Source: JBLIAZ01 sp047632015 | GTDB lineage: Bacteria; Bacteroidota; Bacteroidia; Flavobacteriales_C; GCA-002722245 | Reading direction: 5' to 3' | Length of the DNA: 12,026 nucleotides | Assembly (NCBI GenBank): GCA_047632015.1 | Contig: JBLIBC010000056.1 | Span: 1-12,026, forward strand | Part shown: positions 1-8,800 of the stretch, piece after piece | Position numbering within the stretch: position 1 is the stretch's first letter | Layout: the number at the start of each line of letters is the position of its first letter | The notes under the pieces: model-generated | What the model was told of the DNA's origin: nothing | The model's database searches: none | Seen by the model: only the letters and a program-made list of their open reading frames with translations | Translations under genes and position numbers: made by a program

Positions 1-1
1 A

Positions 2-655
2 GAGATAAAAGGGTTTTGTGATGGAACTTTTGGAAATCAGTTTAATGCTAGTCAAACTGGGGTGATAAATTCAGAAGAAAGCAAGATAGTTATAAAGGAA
101 TTCATTGATGAAATGTATCAAGACGCATTAGCGGGTTTAGGCTATAATTCTTGGGGTTTTGGAAACGATATGAATGGTGATTTAAGAAATATATTTTACG
201 CTGAACAAGTACTAAAGAAGTTTCAACCAGAATTGACAGTACTTAACATGCAGGATGTGGATGTTTGTCATAGCAACTTTACGGCTTATTGTAATAATTT
301 GAGAAGAGCAGATTGGGGTGTTGCGCATTTGTGGAACATGATTCAAACGACTCCGGGTTTAGCGGATGATACAGTTTTAATTTGCGTTCCAGAACACGGA
401 AGGAATTTCGAACCAAACACTGTGGTTGATGCTTATGGAAGACCTGCTTATGACCACACTAACGATGCTACTTCAAGAGAGATTTTCGCATTGGTTTGCG
501 GACCTTCAGGCGTAATTAATCAAGGGAATGTGGTGTCAACGAAGGAAGGTGAAAGTGTGGATATAGCTCCGACAATTGCTAATTTACTCGGTTTTGACGC
601 GGATATTTCCACAAACATGATGACTGGGTCGGTATTAAACAGCGCATTGGTATGA
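2..655 (+). CDS. Alkaline-phosphatase-superfamily hydrolase, C-terminal part (5' end outside window)
   Basis: The frame is open from the left edge, so this is the 3' part of a longer gene. A GTG at 62 is only an internal in-frame codon; about 20 residues precede it with no stop. Metal-site-like motifs of the alkaline phosphatase/sulfatase/phosphodiesterase superfamily appear in the usual C-terminal order. Counting from the codon at 62, they are DVDVCHSNF (65-73), PEHGRN (110-115) and AYDHTND (129-135), followed by VDIAPTIANLLG, the common end of sulfatase-like folds. His70, His112 and His132 are likely metal ligands. Glu-His replaces the Asp-His seen at the second site in many relatives. The nucleophile region and any signal peptide lie outside the window, so the substrate (phosphate ester, sulfate ester or other) cannot be told. 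The stop overlaps the next gene's start as ATGA, indicating translational coupling with the downstream lipoprotein. Superfamily is fairly sure, function unknown. Confidence 0.8.
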   Translation, partial: EIKGFCDGTFGNQFNASQTGVINSEESKIVIKEFIDEMYQDALAGLGYNSWGFGNDMNGDLRNIFYAEQVLKKFQPELTVLNMQDVDVCHSNFTAYCNNLRRADWGVAHLWNMIQTTPGLADDTVLICVPEHGRNFEPNTVVDAYGRPAYDHTNDATSREIFALVCGPSGVINQGNVVSTKEGESVDIAPTIANLLGFDADISTNMMTGSVLNSALV

Positions 656-1623
656 TGAAAATTAATAAAATATTGTTGTCGGTATTTGTGCTAGGCGTAG
701 TAATATTTGCCTGTAAAAAGGACGAAGAAGAGGTGGTGAAAAATCCTTATGATGAGGTAGTTTATAGTGTGGAAGATACAACAGTTGTGGATACATTAGA
801 TAAAAATGAATTAACCTCTATCCACAAGGAAATATTTCATCCTAAATGTGCTGTTCCGGGATGTCATGATGGTAGTTTTGAGCCTGATTTTAGTACTGTT
901 TTATCTTCCTATTCCACCTTGGTTTATCATCCTATTGTAAAAAATGATGTGGCTGAAAGCTTTACTTACAGGGTTGTTCCTGGTAATTCCGCAAGTTCAG
1001 TGCTGTACGAAAGGATTTCAAACTGTTGTTTTGTAAATACTAATGATAGGATGCCGCAATCCTCGATTGGAGTGGCTTTGCCTGATGATGATATAGCAAG
1101 AATTAAAGCTTGGATTGACAACGGTGCTAAAGACATATCAGGAAAAATAGCAACAGAGCCTGATAATGAACCAGTTTATCAATATGTGCAAGCGATTAAA
1201 GATGAGGGGTTTCCGGGAGTTTATGATACACGAGTGCTGTCTGTAGATTCAAATAGGGTAGGAGAGATATGGTATGGCGCGATGGTTCTAGACACCAATA
1301 TGAATGTTGTGTTGCTTACTGAGGTGATTGATGATAAAACAATTGCTGCTGATCTGATAAATGGCAGGTTATTATTGTCGTACGACAAGGATGATTTTTC
1401 AACTCCCCTGAAAACTATAAACTCTGATTATTTAGCTTTTCAGGACGGAAAATGGTACAATACATTTTCAACGAGTGATATACTTGAGAACACCATTGTG
1501 TACATGAGGTATTATATCAATGATGGCAAGCATACAGATGATACGGAGTACCCTGCAGTCTACACACCAGACTATTTTAAAAGTTATTGGTCATTTATAA
1601 TCACCGCAGGAAGCGACATCTAA
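652..1623 (+). CDS. Lipoprotein with an atypical CX4CH cytochrome c-like domain
   Basis: The protein has 323 residues from the ATG at 652; the ATG at 655 is an equally good start, giving MKINKI. A short basic N-terminus and hydrophobic stretch lead to a lipobox (VVIFAC, Cys21) followed by KKDEEE, so it is probably lipid-anchored in the envelope. Residues 55-165 resemble the cytochrome c-like domains of Bacteroidota lipoproteins: CAVPGCH (66-72) stands where CXXCH would be, then VVPGNSASSVLYERI, then RMPQ (Met134, possible axial ligand), then a DDDIARIKAWIDNGAK helix. The spacing is CX4CH, known in some multihaem cytochromes but unusual for a monohaem domain, so haem binding is possible but unproven. 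Residues 170-323 look like a beta-rich domain I do not recognise. It overlaps the preceding hydrolase by 4 bases and sits 13 bases before another lipoprotein, so the three are probably co-transcribed. Confidence 0.85.
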   Translation: MMKINKILLSVFVLGVVIFACKKDEEEVVKNPYDEVVYSVEDTTVVDTLDKNELTSIHKEIFHPKCAVPGCHDGSFEPDFSTVLSSYSTLVYHPIVKNDVAESFTYRVVPGNSASSVLYERISNCCFVNTNDRMPQSSIGVALPDDDIARIKAWIDNGAKDISGKIATEPDNEPVYQYVQAIKDEGFPGVYDTRVLSVDSNRVGEIWYGAMVLDTNMNVVLLTEVIDDKTIAADLINGRLLLSYDKDDFSTPLKTINSDYLAFQDGKWYNTFSTSDILENTIVYMRYYINDGKHTDDTEYPAVYTPDYFKSYWSFIITAGSDI

Positions 1624-1636
1624 AACAAAAAAAAGA

Positions 1637-2074
1637 ATGAAGTATTTGGGTTACTTTGCATTAATAGTTGTGCTTTTGTCTTGTTCAAAAGAAGAGGAGG
1701 AGGAAAACGTAGAACCTGTTTTAACTTTTGAATCAATGACCCCAGTGGCTGTTACTGAGCTTGTCGAGGAAATTGTGATTAAATTTAAGTACAGTGATAA
1801 CGATGGGAATCTCGGTGAAAACGATGACCCTGACGTGACTAATTTATTTATCACAGATAGTAGAAATCAAGTAGTGAATAGTTTCAGGGTTAAGCAATTA
1901 GCTCCTGATAATTCAACCATTGCCATTGAAGGGACACTTAGTGTCACCATTAATCCATTGTTAATTACTGATGGTTCTACCAATGAAAAAGGTACTTTTT
2001 CAATATACATGAACGATCGAGCGGGCAATAAAAGTAATGTCATTATAAGCTCTGAATTTACCGTAAGTAAATAA
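1637..2074 (+). CDS. Small lipoprotein with an Asp-rich motif
   Basis: The protein has 145 residues. A signal sequence ends in a lipobox (VVLLSC, Cys16) followed by SKEEEEE, so the mature protein is probably lipid-anchored. Acidic residues after the cysteine are frequent in Bacteroidota lipoproteins and may favour surface export, but this is inference. The mature part is predicted beta-rich, with an acidic loop YSDNDGNLGEND (about residues 52-64) that could bind calcium. The C-terminal ISSEFTV strand suggests an Ig-like or similar sandwich. The start is preceded by an A-rich tract (AAAAAAAAGA) rather than a Shine-Dalgarno site. It lies 13 bases after the cytochrome-like lipoprotein and probably belongs to the same transcript. 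No enzyme motif is visible; a structural or accessory role with its neighbours is a guess. Confidence 0.8.
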   Translation: MKYLGYFALIVVLLSCSKEEEEENVEPVLTFESMTPVAVTELVEEIVIKFKYSDNDGNLGENDDPDVTNLFITDSRNQVVNSFRVKQLAPDNSTIAIEGTLSVTINPLLITDGSTNEKGTFSIYMNDRAGNKSNVIISSEFTVSK

Positions 2075-2716
2075 ATGTAATCCTCTCCAAAAGATGTAGC
2101 TACTCAGCTTAGAAAACCAAGTGGTGAATTTGGTTTGAAAATAGGTGGATTCATGCATAAGGGAAATGCAGATTGTTATAAGCATCTTATGCATATACAC
2201 GCGTGGAAATCCAAATTAAGGGTAATGGAAATAGGAATGGGGTCTGGGATGCATATCCCATCTTTGATTAATCAAATGGGCATCATATTTAGCGCTAGAT
2301 TACTCTCAAACAATAATTGAAGAAGCTGTGAAAAGCACTTCTGGTCTGGATAATGTAAATTTTGTATGTGGTAATGCTTCCAAAATGGATGTGCCAGATG
2401 CCTCTTGTGATGTGCTGGTAACTATTAATACAGTGTATTTTTACGATGACCTATTGGTTGTATTTAAAGAAATGAAACGGGTTATAGCGCCAGGAGGACA
2501 CTTGTTATAGGGGAAAGAACAAAGGAGGATTTGGATTTATTATCTAACATTACCGATCATGGCTTCAATAAGGTTTCGGGAAAGGAGGTCCTGGAGTTCA
2601 TGAAAGAAGCAGGTTTTTCAAAAACGTCAATCAAAATTTTTGAAGATTCCGAAAAGGAATTTCCGACTGGTGAAAAAGTAAAAACTCATACAGAATTTGT
2701 CTTGGCAGAAGGGTAA
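2075..2716 (+). pseudogene. Class I SAM-dependent methyltransferase, broken by a nonsense codon and two frameshifts
   Basis: Joined across three lesions, this reads as one methyltransferase of about 213 residues. An ATG at 2075, directly after the previous stop codon, is followed at once by TAA (2078-2080). The same frame then reads SSPKDVATQLRKPSGEFG, a plausible N-terminus, to the SAM-binding motif VMEIGMGSGMH (2222-2254). Near 2280-2286 the frame moves by net +1 and continues as YLALDYSQTIIEEA (post-I motif, acidic residue at 2298), then the DASCDVLVTINTVYF and VIAPGGHLL motifs. A second shift of net -1 between about 2502 and 2510 restores the original frame, giving IGERTKEDLDLL and running to the TAA at 2714. 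Each segment fits end to end with no missing domain, so the damage looks recent. No slippery site or structure suggests programmed frameshifting. Assembly error could explain one lesion, hardly three. Confidence 0.8.
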
Positions 2717-2892
2717 TTACTACTATTTATTGATTAATTGTTCTGTGCTCGTATCCTAGAGGTTCGTTACTCTGTTAAACTTTTGTTATAAGTTATTCAC
2801 AAAGGTGTCTATTGAGCAAAAGAGTATTATTTTTAGGTCAATAGCTTACGCATACCGCTGTAGGTTAAATGTTATCAAATTCAAGCATATCA
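2717..2892. other. Intergenic gap with probable promoter of the downstream cluster
   Basis: These 176 bases separate the methyltransferase remnant from the DoxX-type gene and are the longest gap before the four-gene cluster, so its promoter is expected here. I found no convincing match to the Bacteroidota -7 (TAnnTTTG) and -33 (TTTG) boxes. An AT-rich stretch TATTATTTTTA near 2825-2835 is the best but weak candidate. A 7-bp inverted repeat CTATTGA/TCAATAG (2809-2815 and 2838-2844, 22-base spacer) may be chance. Confidence 0.3.
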
Positions 2893-4224
2893 ATGAAGGC
2901 AATAATTTGGTTTTCGAGAGCAATTGTAGGCTTATTGTTTATATTTTCAGGGTTCATTAAGGCAAATGACCCATTAGGATTTTCCTATAAATTAGAAGAG
3001 TATTTTGAGAAATTCTCAGCCATATTTACTGAGGCTGGTTTAGGGTTGTTTGCGTATCCGATGGATTGGATGGCTCATATAGCATTGCCACTGGCTATAA
3101 TAATTGTGGTTTCTGAAATGGTGTTAGGTGTGCTCACACTTACAGGTACCTATATGAAAAAGGTGAGTTTGTACTTGCTTTTGATGATCGTATTCTTTAC
3201 TTTTTTGACTTTCGTTTCATGGTATTTTGAAATAGTGAAAACTTGTGGGTGTTTTGGTGAAGTGATTCCTTTAACTCCTTTTGAAAGCTTTATTAAGGAT
3301 TTAATTTTAACCGCTCTGATATTAGTCCTTTATGTATTCAGGAAAAACATTGCTTCCTTGTTAAGTGGGACAGGTGGTAATATTTCACTTTGGAGTTCCA
3401 CTATAGTTGCCTTTATGTTTACGTGGTATTGTTACCAGCACTTACCTATCATGGATTTTGGAAATTATGGTCCTGAAAAATCTTTGACTGACGAAATGAA
3501 GATGGTTGAGGGCAACCCATTGACGCTTTTTAAGCTAAAACATAAGGAGTTAGGCGTGGAAGTTGAGTTTGCTGATTATCCATCTGATTATCAAAATTGG
3601 GATTACATAAGCCCAGCAAGAATAGTGGATGGTGAACTTGAAGTAATAAGTATTAAAATAAATAGCACAGGACAAGAAACCAGGGTGCTTGAGGTCAATG
3701 AAGCATTTAAAAATGAATGGACAGTATTAGAAACAACTGCTGAAAATTTTAAAGCCAATGAAGATCCTAAAATTCAACAATTGTCAGCGTTTTATTACAA
3801 AGACATGGAAAAGGATTTTATTGATGTCATGTTAAGTCATAAGGAGCATTACTTTTGGTTTGTCCTTCGCGATTTTAGTCAGTTTGGTGATTACATTGAA
3901 ACAGGAGATGGGTTAGTTTTTCAAGAGAATTCCTATGGTAAAAGTACTTTTGAAAAGATGAATACTTTTGCAAAATCTGCCAAACGAGCTAACATCAAAT
4001 TTCATGTGCTGTGCAGTGAAGGTGTTTACGAAAATATTGAGGCTTTCAGACATGGAGTGTCTGCCGAATTTTTATTTTATGTGTGTGATGACACCGAATT
4101 AAAAACCATGATAAGATCATCGCCAGGATTAATGTTGTTGAAAAAAGACAGGGTTATCAACAAGTGGCATTACAATGATTTTATGACCTTTGAAGAAATT
4201 AATAATCAATATATAAATAAGTAA
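2893..4224 (+). CDS. DoxX/MauE-type membrane protein with C-terminal thioredoxin-like domain (BT_3928 family)
   Basis: I prefer the ATG at 2893 (443 residues) over the one at 2869, because MKAIIWFSRAIVG begins as this family usually does and the extra eight residues (MLSNSSIS) look like leader. Residues 3-22, 60-84, 91-110, 134-149 and 165-180 are hydrophobic membrane segments. SGFIKANDPLGFSYKLEEYF (23-42) and CGCFGE (118-123) are the family signatures; the CGC pair resembles the MauE/DoxX quinone-linked thiol site. The rest is probably extracytoplasmic or cytoplasmic and ends in a thioredoxin-fold-like segment with LKTMIRSSPGLMLL and KWHYND near residues 400-430, lacking an obvious CXXC. A role in membrane thiol or redox chemistry is inferred, not shown. 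tpiA begins 3 bases downstream, matching a gene order I recall for Bacteroidota. Confidence 0.85.
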   Translation: MKAIIWFSRAIVGLLFIFSGFIKANDPLGFSYKLEEYFEKFSAIFTEAGLGLFAYPMDWMAHIALPLAIIIVVSEMVLGVLTLTGTYMKKVSLYLLLMIVFFTFLTFVSWYFEIVKTCGCFGEVIPLTPFESFIKDLILTALILVLYVFRKNIASLLSGTGGNISLWSSTIVAFMFTWYCYQHLPIMDFGNYGPEKSLTDEMKMVEGNPLTLFKLKHKELGVEVEFADYPSDYQNWDYISPARIVDGELEVISIKINSTGQETRVLEVNEAFKNEWTVLETTAENFKANEDPKIQQLSAFYYKDMEKDFIDVMLSHKEHYFWFVLRDFSQFGDYIETGDGLVFQENSYGKSTFEKMNTFAKSAKRANIKFHVLCSEGVYENIEAFRHGVSAEFLFYVCDDTELKTMIRSSPGLMLLKKDRVINKWHYNDFMTFEEINNQYINK

Positions 4225-4227
4225 ATT

Positions 4228-4989
4228 ATGGCGAAGAAAATTGTTGCAGGAAACTGGAAAATGAACAAGGATTTAAATGCAGCGGTAGCGTTGGTAGAAG
4301 ATTTGAAAAATAAAATTGGAGAGTATGATACTTCAGGGGTGTCTTTAATAGTATCTCCTCCGTATTTATATTTAAGTGAAATATTAAAAACTGCACAAGG
4401 TTCAGGAATTAAAGTTTCTGCTCAAAACGTTCATCAAGAAGCAAGTGGAGCTTATACTGGTGAGGTTTCAGTTGACATGTTAAAATCAATAGGGTTAGAT
4501 TATACTATCATTGGACACTCTGAGAGAAGACAGTATTTTGCTGAAACAAGTGCGCAGATTTCGTCTAAAGTTGTGGCAACTATAAACGGTGGATTAAATC
4601 CAATATACTGTTGTGGTGAAGTAAAAGAGGAAAGAGAAGCAGGTGATCACTTTAAAGTGGTAGAACAACAGTTGACTGATGAGGTGTTTAATTTAAGTGC
4701 CGAAGATTTTTCAAAAGTGGTGATTGCATATGAGCCTGTATGGGCTATTGGAACTGGTTTAACTGCTAGTCCTGATCAAGCGCAAGAGATTCATGCTTTT
4801 ATTCGAGGATTAGTTGCTGCTAAATATGGTGATGCTGTTGCTGCTGATACAAGCATATTATACGGAGGATCTTGTAAGCCAGGTAATGCAAAGGAAATAT
4901 TTGGAAAAGCTGATGTTGACGGAGGTTTAATTGGTGGAGCTGCTTTGCTTGCGGACGACTTTTTACAAATCGCAGCGGCATTTAACTAA
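4228..4989 (+). CDS. tpiA: Triosephosphate isomerase
   Basis: This enzyme interconverts dihydroxyacetone phosphate and glyceraldehyde 3-phosphate in cytoplasmic glycolysis and gluconeogenesis. At 253 residues it is normal length for a TIM barrel. All catalytic parts are visible: AGNWKMN (7-13) with Asn9 and catalytic Lys11, IIGHSERR (94-101) with electrophile His97, AYEPVWAIGTG (167-177) with base Glu169 and the mobile loop 6, and the phosphate-binding ends YGGSCKP (212-218) and GGLIGGAAL (232-240). YGGSCKP rather than YGGSVKP is common in Bacteroidota. The start lies 3 bases after the membrane gene and prmA begins 6 bases after the stop, so it is inside an operon. Nothing suggests inactivity. 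Confidence 0.98.
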   Translation: MAKKIVAGNWKMNKDLNAAVALVEDLKNKIGEYDTSGVSLIVSPPYLYLSEILKTAQGSGIKVSAQNVHQEASGAYTGEVSVDMLKSIGLDYTIIGHSERRQYFAETSAQISSKVVATINGGLNPIYCCGEVKEEREAGDHFKVVEQQLTDEVFNLSAEDFSKVVIAYEPVWAIGTGLTASPDQAQEIHAFIRGLVAAKYGDAVAADTSILYGGSCKPGNAKEIFGKADVDGGLIGGAALLADDFLQIAAAFN

Positions 4990-4995
4990 AAGTTA

Positions 4996-5829
4996 ATGAA
5001 CTATTGGAATTATAAAATTGAAATTCAACCCAGGGATCCCTGGGTTGAAATTTTAATTGCCCATTTGTCAGGGGAGAATTTTGATAGTTTTCAAGAAGTT
5101 GAAAAAGGAGTGGAGGCGTATATCTCTGAGGATAATTCTGGGCAAATTGCCGAAACATTTATTACTGATTTTGGTATAGAAAATAAATTGGAACTGACTT
5201 TTGAAAAGGAGTTAGTAAAACTAAAGAATTGGAACGAAGAGTGGGAGAATTCCTTTGAGCCTGTTATAGTAGACGGTTTTTGTGTGATCAAAGCTCCATT
5301 TCATGATTTAGAGGTAAGTTGCGAACATGAGCTGACAATTATGCCCAAAATGTCATTTGGCACAGGTCATCATCCAACCACATACCTCATGGTGAACGCC
5401 ATGAAGAACTTGGGTTTTGAAAACAAAAAAGTGCTGGATATGGGTAGTGGTACTGGAGTCCTGGGTATTTTGGCTTGTAAGTTGCAAGCAAAAGAGGTAT
5501 TAGGTATTGATATCGAAGATTGGGCTGTTGAAAATGCTATTGAAAACGCTAAGGTTAACGGTTGTCGAATCAAATTTGAGTTAGGAGGAAAAGAAAAGAT
5601 ACCTGATGCAGAGTTTGACGTGGTACTTGCAAACATTAACAGGAACATACTTGTCGATCAAAAAGGAGATTATAAAAATGCTATTAGGCAAGGGGGGACC
5701 TTGTTGCTTAGTGGTTTTTTAAAACAAGATAAAGATTTTATTACAGAGGAGTTTGAAAGTCAAGGCTTTGAAAATATTAACGCTTATGATAAAGAAAATT
5801 GGGTATGTTTAGTTTTTCGAAAAAAATAA
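4996..5829 (+). CDS. prmA: Ribosomal protein L11 methyltransferase PrmA
   Basis: PrmA transfers methyl groups from S-adenosylmethionine to amino groups of ribosomal protein L11 in the cytoplasm. The 277-residue product has a short N-terminal substrate-recognition domain (about 1-90) and a Rossmann methyltransferase domain. Key motifs are MPKMSFGTGHHPTT (116-129), glycine-rich motif I VLDMGSGTG (146-154), the ribose-binding acid in IDIED (Asp172), and ANINRN (212-217), the PrmA form of the catalytic-loop region. Length fits the shorter Bacteroidota PrmA. It starts 6 bases after tpiA. Its last 25 bases (5805-5829) also encode the start and signal peptide of the next gene in another frame, so the two are probably translationally coupled. 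Confidence 0.95.
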   Translation: MNYWNYKIEIQPRDPWVEILIAHLSGENFDSFQEVEKGVEAYISEDNSGQIAETFITDFGIENKLELTFEKELVKLKNWNEEWENSFEPVIVDGFCVIKAPFHDLEVSCEHELTIMPKMSFGTGHHPTTYLMVNAMKNLGFENKKVLDMGSGTGVLGILACKLQAKEVLGIDIEDWAVENAIENAKVNGCRIKFELGGKEKIPDAEFDVVLANINRNILVDQKGDYKNAIRQGGTLLLSGFLKQDKDFITEEFESQGFENINAYDKENWVCLVFRKK

Positions 5830-8800
5830 TACTTTCTGTATGTTTTGTTTTTGCATTTGTTCTTGTTCAGGGACAAGCAAAGGTTAAACAGTTTTCGTCA
5901 AGTCCTAATGAGTTTCTTGATGAAATATTTGAGCTGTTCATTGAGTCGGACGAAATAATGGCTGAAGGTTTCCGAGCTGAATTTAAAGCTGTGTTTCCTC
6001 TGGATAGCTTGGAGCTAAAGAAAAGACTTAAGGTTTATAAAAAGGCTACAAAAGCTCAAAAAACACGGTATAGAAAATTAAAAATCAAGTCTGATTTCGA
6101 GTACCAAGATACTACTGCGAAATTTAGTAAAGTTCAGATAGAGGCTATTGTTCAAACATGTAATCAAATGATGATAAATAGGTTAAAGCCTATTCCTCAT
6201 TTTGCTGGATATTTTAATTCCTTATTAAGCTTTATAAATACCAATCAAACAGAGGAAAGTTTTTCAGCATGGAACATTGCTTTGAATAAATTGTTGACTG
6301 AGAACAAAAGATACTTTAACACCTTTATTACGAACTGTAACAACATCTTTTTATATCGATCGGTGTATGTGAGTCCAAATGTGCGATGGATCAGAACGTC
6401 AGACCAATTTACTTTTGGATATGACTCCCTACCCAAGGTAATGTTCTCTAAAATGGATTTGTACTGTGTGGCTAAAGGCGATACCGCCTTTATATATGAC
6501 ACGGAAGGCAGCTACTATTTGACAAAAGGCATTTGGCAAGGGAAAGGAGGGAAAGTCTTGTGGACCAGAGCAGGTATTAATCCAGCTATTTCATACGCAA
6601 TGTTAAAAAATTATAGGATTGAAATGAAGTCCTCTTTTTACAAAGCTGATTCAGTGACTTACACCAATAAAAAATATTTTCCTGAAGAGGTACAAGGGCG
6701 ACTTGAGGAAAAGTTACTAGCAAAAACAAGAAACTCTGTACCGAGTTACCCTCAGTTTTATTCTTATTCAGGGCGAGTTAAAATAACTGAGATTGAAAAA
6801 AACGTGGATTACGAAGGTGGGTTCTTGATTAAAGGAGCCAAGTTAATTGGGAAAGAGGCCAATGGTGTGAGAGCAAAATTGATATTCAAAAGGAATAACA
6901 AGCCTTTCTTGAAAGCAGACGCCAATAGTTTCACGATGAGTGAGGAGAAAATTTCAACGAAGTCAGCAAAAGTAGTGATGTTGCTTGAGGATGATTCAAT
7001 TTTTCATCCGTCTTTGAAAATGAAATTTTTACTTAAAAAGAGGGAACTTACACTTTACAGGCAAGAGAAAGGGCTTGGTGCCGCTCCTTATAGTAACAGC
7101 TACCATAAAATGGACATGTACATTGAATGGTTGAAATGGGAAATTGATAAACCTAACATGGAATTTACCACCTTAGTAGGAAGTAGTAATCAAGAAATGA
7201 CTTTGGAGTCATCCAATTATTACTCTGCACAACGATTTAATAGTTTGCAAGGCTTACAAGATGTGCATCCATTGTACATTCTTCGAGAGTATATTGAGGA
7301 AAAAAACAATGGAGACAGGACCTGCATGGACACTGATATATCCGCTCATTTTACTTTAGATGACAACTCTATTCAAATATTGTTAGTGAAGTTTGCTAAC
7401 ATGGGGTTTGTGTTATACGACATAAATAAGGGTGTTGTGACAGTGCAGCAACGTTTGTTTGATTACTTAGATGCGAAATCAAAAAAGAGTGATTACGATA
7501 ACATTACTGTGATTTCTAACATGAAGGGGAAATCCAACGCTGTTCTAAACCTAGACAGCTATGACATGTCAATTGATGGTGTTAAGGGGGTTGTGTTAAG
7601 CGAAGTGAGAAAAACAGGTTTTATTCCAAAGGGTAGACATATTACAATGCATAAAAACAGGGACATGACATTTGATGGAATATTGAGGTCAGGTAATTAT
7701 GAGTTTCACGGTAAACAGTTTGCTTTTTCATACGACAGTTTTAACATTGCCTTGCCATTGGTTGATTCCGTGAGATTGAAAGCTGCTAACAGAACAATAG
7801 AGAAAAAAGGAGAGCAATCCGCATTCACGATGGTAAACAGTGTAATTGAGAATGTACAAGGTCAATTAATTATTGATCCTCCACATAACAAATCAGGTAT
7901 TCACATAGATTCATTTCCTGCCTATCCTAAATTTATTAGTACGGAGAATTCATATGTGAAGTATCACAAAAGAAACAAAAGAGGGAATGCATATGATCCT
8001 CAAAAGGTATTCTTTAAACTGGATGCATTTGAAGTTGATAGTTTAGGAACATTTTCAAATGAGGGTGTAAAATTTGCTGGGACTTTCGTTTCTGGAGGCA
8101 TCTTCAAAGACCTTGAGGAGGAATTAACTATCATGCCGGATCATTCACTGGGTTTTAAAAGAACCACAGATTATGAGGGGGAACCTGTTTATGGAGATAA
8201 GGCAACGTTTAAAAACAACATTAATGTAAGTAACCAAGGTATCATGGGGGATGGTGATTTTGAATACATTACTAGTGTGGCGAAATCTACTGACTTTATT
8301 TTTTACTTGGACAGTATGAATGCTTTTGCACAAGAATTTAAATTGGAAGAAAAAACTACAGGTGTTGAGTATCCGGATGTGGATGCAAAAAATGTGAATG
8401 TACATTATGAGCCAGGAGAAGATTTTATGAAAGTGAAAAATACGACTTTCCCAATGACCATGTATAACTATGAAGCTCGATTAGATGGGGAGCTTACTTA
8501 CAATAGGGAAGCTATGATTGGGGCTGGTGTTATTGACTTTGACAATGCTGAGTTGATTTCTAATTTGTTTGATTTTAAGAATACAAAATTCATGGCCGAC
8601 ACCGCAGATTTTAAATTGAAATCTGAAAGTGATGTGCAGGGGATTGCCTTTGAAACTAAAAACATGAATACTACTATTGATTTAAAAAATAGAGAAGGTG
8701 ATTTTATAGCTAATGATGGTGCTTCTTATGTGGATTTCCCGATCAATCAGTACATCTGTTTCATGGATAAATTTAAGTGGTTCATGGACGATTTCACGTT

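Noticed and set aside
62..64. GTG at 62 as the true start of the first gene
   Set aside because: The same frame is open to the window edge, and the fragment lacks the N-terminal half of the superfamily fold, so the gene begins outside.
2279..2510. Programmed ribosomal frameshifting in the methyltransferase
   Set aside because: Two opposite shifts plus a stop at codon 2, with no slippery heptamer or obvious downstream structure, fit mutational decay better.
2809..2844. 7-bp inverted repeat CTATTGA/TCAATAG upstream of the DoxX-type gene as an operator
   Set aside because: The arms are short, AT-rich and 22 bases apart, so chance is likely; noted only under the intergenic gap.
5370..5648. 92-codon open frame on the - strand inside prmA
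   Set aside because: It lies opposite clearly conserved PrmA motifs, has no protein-like features and is a shadow frame. The - strand frames inside the giant gene were rejected for the same reason.
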